A stretch of DNA of 20,473 bases, from assembly GCA_900617975.1 (NCBI GenBank), contig UZAE01012855.1:1-20473 (forward strand). Direction: 5' to 3'. This DNA is from Rodentolepis nana (Eukaryota > Platyhelminthes > Cestoda > Cyclophyllidea > Hymenolepididae). The notes below the pieces were generated by a model that was given only the letters and a program-made list of their open reading frames with translations, ran no database searches and had not been told where the DNA came from. The position numbers and the translations under genes are program-made. Numbering within the stretch: the first letter of the stretch is position 1; each line of letters opens with the position of its first letter. Below, in pieces: positions 1 through 8,000 of this stretch.

Positions 1-11
1 CCCCCCCCCCC
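1..11. repeat. Poly-C tract at window edge
   Basis: At least 11 consecutive C, cut by the window boundary, followed by AACTGGCGG. Confidence 0.9.
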
Positions 12-428
12 AACTGGCGGGTGATCTCGAAAATGTTTGTCATATTGCAAAACTAATTATTCATTGACAATTACTAATTGAACTCATCAGATACACTTTA
101 CCGTAGGTATATAAAATAATGAACAGCTGTTTAATAACGTTACCATAATCTACTAAGCTGAATTAGATAACGAAATAGATCAGATTTTACTCAACCAGTA
201 AGCTTGTTAATGAGCAATCATGCGTATTGACATTCCAAGGTTAAAAAGGAAGAATAGAGTAACCTTAGAAAGCATAACCAATCCTCTGACACGAAACGTT
301 TGCCTCTGATGATAGAACTATCACTGACAATGATTAAACAGAAAACAATCAGTGACTGTTTTATGAGTACCAATAAGACCTGTTTTCGTCTTTTGGACTA
401 AATTAAGTTAAAGAGGAGATAGAAAAAA

Positions 429-581
429 ATGAAGTTTCCGCCAGATTTAGATAATATAAGAGATTTGATAATTGCACTTAATGGCGCAAAATCATACCTA
501 TGCATGAGTCCTAGGTGCCTAAAGAGTTCAGGCCGTAAGGACGAAGATTACATTAAGGCTTGGAGAATAAGCATAATCTAA
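429..581 (+). CDS. Small ORF of 50 codons, doubtful
   Basis: ATG in an A-rich context (GAAAAAAATGAAG) opens 50 codons to TAA, starting MKFPPDLDNIRDLIIALNG and ending with a basic stretch (KSSGRKDEDYIKAWRISII). I recognise no family and see no splice partners, signal peptide or membrane segment. An ORF of this length is common by chance at this base composition. It could be an exon of an unrecognised gene extending left of the window, but nothing supports that directly. Confidence 0.12.
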   Translation: MKFPPDLDNIRDLIIALNGAKSYLCMSPRCLKSSGRKDEDYIKAWRISII

Positions 582-679
582 TTTCTGTTTCTGATAAAAG
601 AAGAAAAACTCACAAGGAATTTGCCCTCATTTTGCCTGCATAGTTCCTCACATTTTCTCAGTGAGCCTAACCTGTTTAC

Positions 680-700
680 ATTATTATTATTATTATTATT
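680..700. repeat. (ATT)7 microsatellite
   Basis: Seven perfect ATT units in gene-free sequence downstream of SCAP. Confidence 0.95.
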
Positions 701-1139
701 GGCTCAATAACTGGTAGGTCAACAAGCCTGTAGACAGTGGGGGATTGGAAATATGCTTAAAGAAGGGAGTATAGATGCATATGCTTGCACAGAGAGAATA
801 GTGACCAATGACTAGATTAGGAGTTATATCCCACTTCATGCTCCTTTAGAGAATTATGATCATGCAGATAAGATGGCTTTTGTCCTCTCCCCATATAAAT
901 ACTTGAATGTCTATTGGTTCATGGCTTCCTCCCTCGTACATTTTCAAAATAACCTTTAAGGCTTTTCATAATCACCTACACTACACTTCTAATAAGAAGT
1001 TCCTCAGCCAGGTCTTGCTTAGACCGCGTTTCCTGCACCCGCATACTCTTCGCATGCATCATAAACTACACCGCGATATGCATCCTCATAACAACATACC
1101 CAGGAAAGACACGTTGGAGTGAAATCAGAGAGACGGCAT

Positions 1140-1290
1140 GATTACTCGGGTGAGCAGCCCACTTTGCATGAACATCCCACTGGGGTCGGGGCTGTAGAGG
1201 AGGGGATGGGTCCGGGCTACCTGCCACAGTGTCCGGTCTGTAGTTACATCGTGAGGGTCTGCAGCTCCTTATAGGTAGGTCCCATTTGAC
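1140..1290. other. GC-rich island, possible remnant of a repeat
   Basis: The 120 bases from 1141 to 1260 are close to 58 percent G+C against about 37 percent around them, with runs such as TGGGGTCGGGGCTGTAGAGG. No protein family is recognisable in six frames and no terminal repeats were found. It may be a degenerate mobile-element fragment or foreign to the local isochore. Confidence 0.35.
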
Positions 1291-1830
1291 ACAGCCCACA
1301 AAACCGTTGTTTGTACCGAAGTAGAAGACGTAGCTAACATTGAGGAAAAAAAGATTCGTGTTATTAGTAAAACACCATGAACTGCATAGATTGCATATTA
1401 GTGGCCAAGTGGTCAATGCAAACGTAGGATAAGTCAGTGGTCACAAAACTAACGGCTAACGGTGCACATCCCCATTGATGTAAATGGTCAACCGAAATGA
1501 TAATCCAAATGGATCAGTGGGAAGTATAGTTGAATGAAGACTCATTACACGAATGGTTACAGGACATGATGCTTCAAGCTTTGTTAACCCTTTTCGTAAT
1601 CGGCTTGGGAAATGGAGAGCATACTTGAGAGAGAACACTTTGACAATTTACAATAGTAGGTCGTGAAGAAAGATGGGGAACCTATATGACAGCTTTTGAA
1701 CCACCACCACCACTACTAGGCATTTGACAACTACCAAACTAGGCTACAACCAAAATCAATGGATAAAATATCACAATTTAAGTAGTTATTATAATTATTC
1801 TTATAATTATTTCACGATCCCTTTGTTGAG

Positions 1831-2040
1831 CTAATGCCTTCGACCACATAAATTTAGCAGTAGGAGTGAAAGAGTGAAAAAAACCCACTGATTTTCTAGA
1901 GAGGGCTCAATGACAGTGACACCACCGACTCGGATTGACTCGTTTCCGTTATCGATCGGTGCTCCTTCGGCATCGTAGAAGGCATTAGGCAAGGTCAAAT
2001 CGATTAACTGACGCAATTCAAGGGTATTTAAATCCCAAAC
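1831..2040 (-). other. SCAP: C-terminal exon of SCAP (end ambiguous)
   Basis: The acceptor CGTTTTAG precedes [15 protein letters not shown]. Reading through gives a stop at 1831 after a hydrophobic tail ([13 protein letters not shown]) that would be odd on a cytosolic WD40 domain. Alternatively the donor CA|GTGGGT (exon end 1889) joins in phase to 1623-1584, adding MLSISQADYEKG and a stop; this resembles the short charged end of vertebrate SCAP. I cannot decide between them without a transcript. Confidence 0.6.
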
Positions 2041-5000
2041 CTAAAACGAAGAGAAACAATTAGGAGACAGTTGAAGTATTGGAAACGGATAATTACATTG
2101 GATAATGTGTACAGTGAGTTGGTGAGGCTGGTCGAATGTTTTCGTTGCAAATGAATGGAGCTAGCAAAAATTCCATAGTCGTGAACAGGATTACTGATTA
2201 CCAGAATTCTACGCTCGCAAACTGGATATGTAAGGCAATCAATACGGGCAATATTGATGCAATAATTAGATAACTAGATTGCAGATAAATTTAAAATAAT
2301 CCAATTCTCTGCAAGTAAATTCATTAACTTATTAGTAAAATCACTGCATGAACTTTATAAAGGTCAACTGGAAAGTCATAGAAGGATCTGGGAAAAAATC
2401 CGGGCGCTCAAGCAAAACCGGTAGGCTTCATTCACTTCTCGAATGGGTTACAACATGTCCATGGAATATCTACAGAAAACCAGCACAGTAGACGTGGAGT
2501 CAACATGTTGAGATTACACGCGCACAGGCGCATTCATTCTTTTGCAGTTATAAAAACGACGGTATATTTCTTGAATACAGTTGGTCCTAGATGAATAATC
2601 TGCCTATCATAGAGAGCTGACACTTTCTCGACCAGTGAAGCTGACAATTGCCGATCATGTAGAATTTCCACTCGAAATAAAGTTAAAAGTGCTGAATAAA
2701 CGGTATTTTACTTGTTCCTAAAATAAGTAATCATTTAAAAATACTTAATTGTTGGGAAAAGTGTTGCCACCGGAATATTTGACCACCACCTGGAAGTGTG
2801 CAGTGTGGAAGCAATTGTCATATATGCTTTCATCATCACATTCAACACTTGCAATAATTTGTTTAAAGCTCTCTATATGCTCCAAATACAGAAAGCGCAA
2901 AGTTGAATGGAGGAATGGTGAGGACTTGCCTCAATGGTTCCATTAGCACATCCTGCGAGAAGACAACCAGTTGGAGGATGTATCTTCATCGACCAAATGG
3001 GACTGAAGCGACGCTCGAGATTCCGATGGGTTGAAGCCGCTGCCCGAACTTTAAAGCAACCAGGGTAAAATCTAGGGGGAAAAAAGGCCTCTTAAAGTAT
3101 TGTATTTTTGGTTGCGTAGCAGCAAAAATGGCACCTTAACAAGTCCATAGCCTTTACTAGCATCCAAAGCAACCTGATCTTATTGCATTAATGGAGGCAT
3201 GGTTTGCATTCAGATCCCCCCCCCCCCCCCCCCCCGCCCTATAAATACAACCTGCTAATCCAAGGGTAGACTCGGTAATAGAACTCTCACCTATCGATGG
3301 CGCCGACTGGAGAGGCACCATCAGCCGTCCATATCCTGATACCACGCATAAGATGAGAACCTCCGAAGTATCCTGAAACGGTCACCGCAATGAGGGTCTG
3401 GATATCTCCTGGACCTCTGAGATTACCTCGAGGTGTCTGACGAGTGTTGAGTCCGATGCTTAAGTTGGGAGTTGTGTTGTAGTAAAGTTCACGATCACTG
3501 TAGGCAATAACCCATTCCTGAATATTGTGACGTCGATTGATTAGTGGGATGGAGTGTTGACGTACTCGAGCCATTGGTTCACGACAGGCACCAGGGTTGG
3601 AACTGAAAGGCATAAAAGAATCAAAATAAGTAGGTGACACAGGTAATGAAATAGGATATAAATAACCAAAGACATAATTTGATAAATGCTACTTAATTCT
3701 TAGTGTTCCTTTTTTGGGAAAGATTCGATACCTTTTTTAAATTTAGGACTAAGTTAGTTCTGCGAGGGGTCACGTATCTTAATGTTGTCGAACTCATATA
3801 GTTGATTTACTGGCAGAATTAAACGCTGCTTTAAAAGCTTAAAATATCAGCTATCTTCAACAATCAAGTGGATGAAGCCTCCGTGAAATTTTTTCGACTA
3901 AAAATATCACAATAATCTAATAAGGATCAAATCAGCCAGATTTCTCATTCCCAATCATTAAATCTCATTTTCACTCTCATAACCTAGGGACTGAACAACA
4001 GTTGACTAGTCTAACGACGCGGGCTAAATATTAACCCCCCCCCCCCAAAAAAAAGCGACAAAAACAAGTACTTTGAAAAGTGTTGATGCACTAGTATCAT
4101 GCAGATGAGGGTGATTGCAAGGAAGAATCCACCGCCCAGAAAAGAGACACCAGCCATTTTGGCAGTGTCCCACAGACGGGCTGTCCAGGATACCAACAAA
4201 TCGCCCCAGGGCAGTCCCAGTGCAGCGAGGGCCTCCTTGTGACCGAAGGTCAGCACATGGGACCACCATGTGCGGTCTCCATCGAACTCACCGTCCTCAG
4301 AATTGACTGATTGAGTTGTCCCAGAGAACTCACTGAAAAAGAAACAAAGTAACCATTACCGATATTATTTACCTAAAAGGTCATTGAAAGCCTATCGAAT
4401 ATCCACCAGGTAAGAGTTTGTGTAATGAGAAAAAAATTGCTACCCTAATGAATACATAAAGTGGTAGAGATGGCACAATTAAGTACTTTAATGAATTGCC
4501 GCACCCCAATACCCCTATACTGAAACGTAAACCTATTTAAGAAAACGCTAGTCTGAGAGAGAGAGAGTAACACTGCTGAAAGAAACCTAAAAGGTGACCC
4601 ATCTAGACGGTTGTTGATTGTTCGACCTATAAAAAGGATTAAGCCACGTGGATAGGCTATAAACAAGTTCTTAATATAAACAAGAAAACTGAGCTTTGAC
4701 AGTGAAGAAACCAAAGAATCCAATTATTACTCTGTGGTAGTTGAAGCCCCATCAGTTTGGCATCCTCCTTCCCCTCCCGCAGTCAGGCGCTCTTCCTCAT
4801 CAACAACAAGAGGTCCCGCTTGAACAGCCGATTCAGGTGAGAACAACTGCACCACATGGATGGGTTCGAAGACAACCAAACGCCATCCAGACAGACTGAA
4901 GTTATACCGATCGGCAATTGACGGCCAGGCGGAGAAAGCCATGTGTCGCCAGAGGCTGTCAGTATCCCATCGCAATTCAAATCCATGCCGATTGATAACT

Positions 5001-8000
5001 CGCAGACCGAATATTTGACGGTGGAGGACGAAATCGTCATTTTTTTCATGGGAAGATGTACTACTTTTCGTGCCATTCTGATTGTAAGGCGAGTCAGGAG
5101 GGGGTTTTGATGAGTCGTCTTGGGAATCGGAGGTGGTGGTGGTGGGGTCTGCAGGTTGCTGTTGGTTATTGATAGTTTCGAAGACTAGGAAGGCGAGTAT
5201 GATCATCGTCTGAAATAAACAAGCAAAACGATTATTCAATTCACTGACAGAACAGATAGATAATAGAAATATTAAGGGTTGAATAAAATCTAAAGACTGT
5301 GTCTTCTACAAAAAGTCAAACAAAATTAAGGGATTTAAATGACAAAGACAGTTACCTTCAAGTCAAGAAAAGAGGAAGAGATATTTTGCGAAAAAATTAC
5401 CTACAATAAATATCCCTCTCCAGAAGATGATTAGAAACGAAAAAATGTCTCCCCTAACTAAATTAGTCAATCCTAATCATTGCTACTTTTCCATTTCTCT
5501 CATTGGTTGTGCACCTTATATCATTCACCGGATGTGAACCAATGAGTATCCAGCGAGTTACCTGAATAATTAGACATACTGACCCTTATTGCTTATAAGT
5601 TCACTGCTTCAGCAAATTCATATATACGAATAAAAATGAAATGATAGAATAAGCAAATCGGAGTGGATCTTACAATTCCAACACATTGCAAGAATCGTCG
5701 ACTGCAACGAAATCGTCTTTGTGGCACCGTATTACGACTCCTTTTGTCATAAATAATAAAGGGCGCTGATGTTGCATCTATAAACGATAATAAAAAAAAC
5801 ACTCGAATAGAGGCCAAACCGTGCACATATACTGCGCTCAAAAACCTACCAGAACGAACGCGCCGATGGCCAAGAGAAATCGACGCATTTTGAAGGGTTG
5901 GTGACATAGAGCGTCGGAGACACTCTGATGGTTGAGACACTAGGATTTCACGAGAACGATGCGGCGCAATACCACCAGAAGTGTTACTGTTTGCGACAAA
6001 ACCGCTGGGCTGTAGTCTATCAAAATCAGTGGCCACCATTGGCATCGCTGATAGGATTGCGAAGTTTTGGAGATCTGCAAGCTACATATAAAAGTAGAAT
6101 AAGCTTCACTACAGTTAATATTGACATTATAGAATGCTGTTAGTTATTTGCATTCCAAAATGCCCGATGTGGAGGCTGCATGTGCTTTGGGAGTAGTTTA
6201 AATCCATTTTCCATGAAGTGGTAAGGTAGGAAGCGTCCGATGTCTGTTAAATCAGCGTGGAACTTTACTTGAATAAGTTCATCTTGAATTTAGCCACCTA
6301 CATCCCTTATTGGATGGAATCTTTCCTCCTTGAGGGTGTATGATGCCTCCCTCCACATTTTAAAATAATATTATTGGGTTGAATTCTGATGTATGGAATT
6401 GCTAACCACTCTTGTCAAGCCCTGGACGATGAATGCAGACAGTAAGAGAATCCAAAAAGTTAAAAGACAGAATTGAGGCAGTTTTTGATACCCTACTGCT
6501 AATATACCCCCAGCGGACAACCAGCACTATTATCTTGGTGGTCTTGATTTGTTTAATGTAGCCAGATTTAATAACCAATTTGATTAATTGATGTATAAAA
6601 ATAGTACGGTTTTTTCATGTCATATTCTCTTAGAAGATTAACATAAAATGAAAATGGATGGCATGAGTTCCTAAGTTTGAGTAACACTGACAAAAAAGGT
6701 AAAACTCACCTCCATTCGACGAATATCGATCGCAAGAACGGGTACAAAGAAGAACATTTGTAGGAAGAAATCTGTAGTATAGCTGACGATAGCAATGAGA
6801 CAGAATTCTTGAATTCCTGAATTGAAGGTGAGGAAACCAAATGCGGTTCCCACAAAAGCCAACATTAGATTCTTAGTCATTGGCCAGCCCTCTTTGGCTA
6901 AACCTTGATTGAATTTGGGGGGGGGGGGGGGGGAATTTCATTGGTAATGCAGATTAAAAATGGAATTTAAGGCGAATTTGCATTCCCACACTTACCCTGA
7001 GCAATACGATACTTAACTGGAATGTCAATTGGTGTATTGACAACAGCTTTAGTAACAGAAAGAAGTTTCTCAAAACCAATTAGAACCACGAGATAGGGGA
7101 AGAACTCTCTGCAAAATAAGAAATATAAAAAAAACAATAAATACCGCGATCATTATACGCCCACCACCAATGGGATTAAATAGCGCTAATTCCGATTGGC
7201 TCTGACAAAAGCAATGATTTGCCTAAAGGCTAAGAGGATAAAAGAGTCTTTCAAAACCAGGCGAGTCCAGTGAACAAAAATGGAGGAAAGCGGAGTGAAG
7301 TGAGATAGGAATTTGTTGGGATCAGGATAGGGGTTTAAGGTACGTTACAAGATGTTGAATGGCTTTGCATTCCTTGTACATCGATGAACAACCACCTAAT
7401 AAATCACCATTTGGCAATTAGAAGGTTACAGAGATATGAATTAGCTTGATAGAATGCTACAGATCTTGTTGTCACATACTGGCGCCAAGCTACTGATTAA
7501 ACCATCAGCCAGCCACGACCAAATGAAATTCTAACTCACCTTCCACGAAGAGCAGGCGACATCAAGCCACAGGTGACGCAGGCACTGAGAGTCATGACAA
7601 AGGAGGCGAACATTGTAAAGCAAGCGCTCACAGCCAATCCAAACTTTGATTTGACCATGTTGATTTTACCTATAGTTGATCAAATAAAATCAAGATGGGT
7701 TAGGTGAGACGGCCACTTCTGAATGCATTGCAAAGAGAATTATTTCAAGAGGCTACTCTGGTCAATGTTAATGATTAAACAAATTTCTTTATTCACTTAT
7801 GCGCCTTGATGGGTAAAGTGAAATACTGTTGCACACATAATTATGACAATTTCCTATTGGTCAAAATTTAATTATCTCCACTCTGTTAAACTGATCTGCT
7901 TCTGCACTCATTGTGATAACGGTTATCATTTAAGCCCATGTAATTCGATTCCATTACTACCCGTCAAGCCTATTGAAAGAAAGCTTATTTCAAGTGTAGC

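Larger units (their letters stand above)
1..1583. other. Downstream flank of SCAP, no recognised gene
   Basis: Mostly AT-rich intergenic sequence. It holds the edge poly-C tract, a doubtful 50-codon ORF, an ATT microsatellite and a GC-rich island at about 1140-1280. The two ORFs at 1066-1416 (minus) and 907-1122 (plus) overlap each other in antisense, need non-ATG context or lack family resemblance, and are not called. No polyadenylation signal for SCAP was found at the expected distance from either candidate stop. Confidence 0.6.

Noticed and set aside
1701..1713. CCA trinucleotide repeat
   Set aside because: Only about four units; too short to be notable.
2749..2946. 65-codon plus-strand ORF
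   Set aside because: Antisense shadow of the SCAP WD40 region.
4011..4306. Second minus ORF and a plus ORF over the same bases as the last SCAP TM exon
   Set aside because: Out-of-frame shadows; only the frame with [18 protein letters not shown] fits the splice phases.
4783..5076. 97-codon minus ORF inside the luminal-loop exon
   Set aside because: Shadow frame of SCAP without resemblance to any protein.
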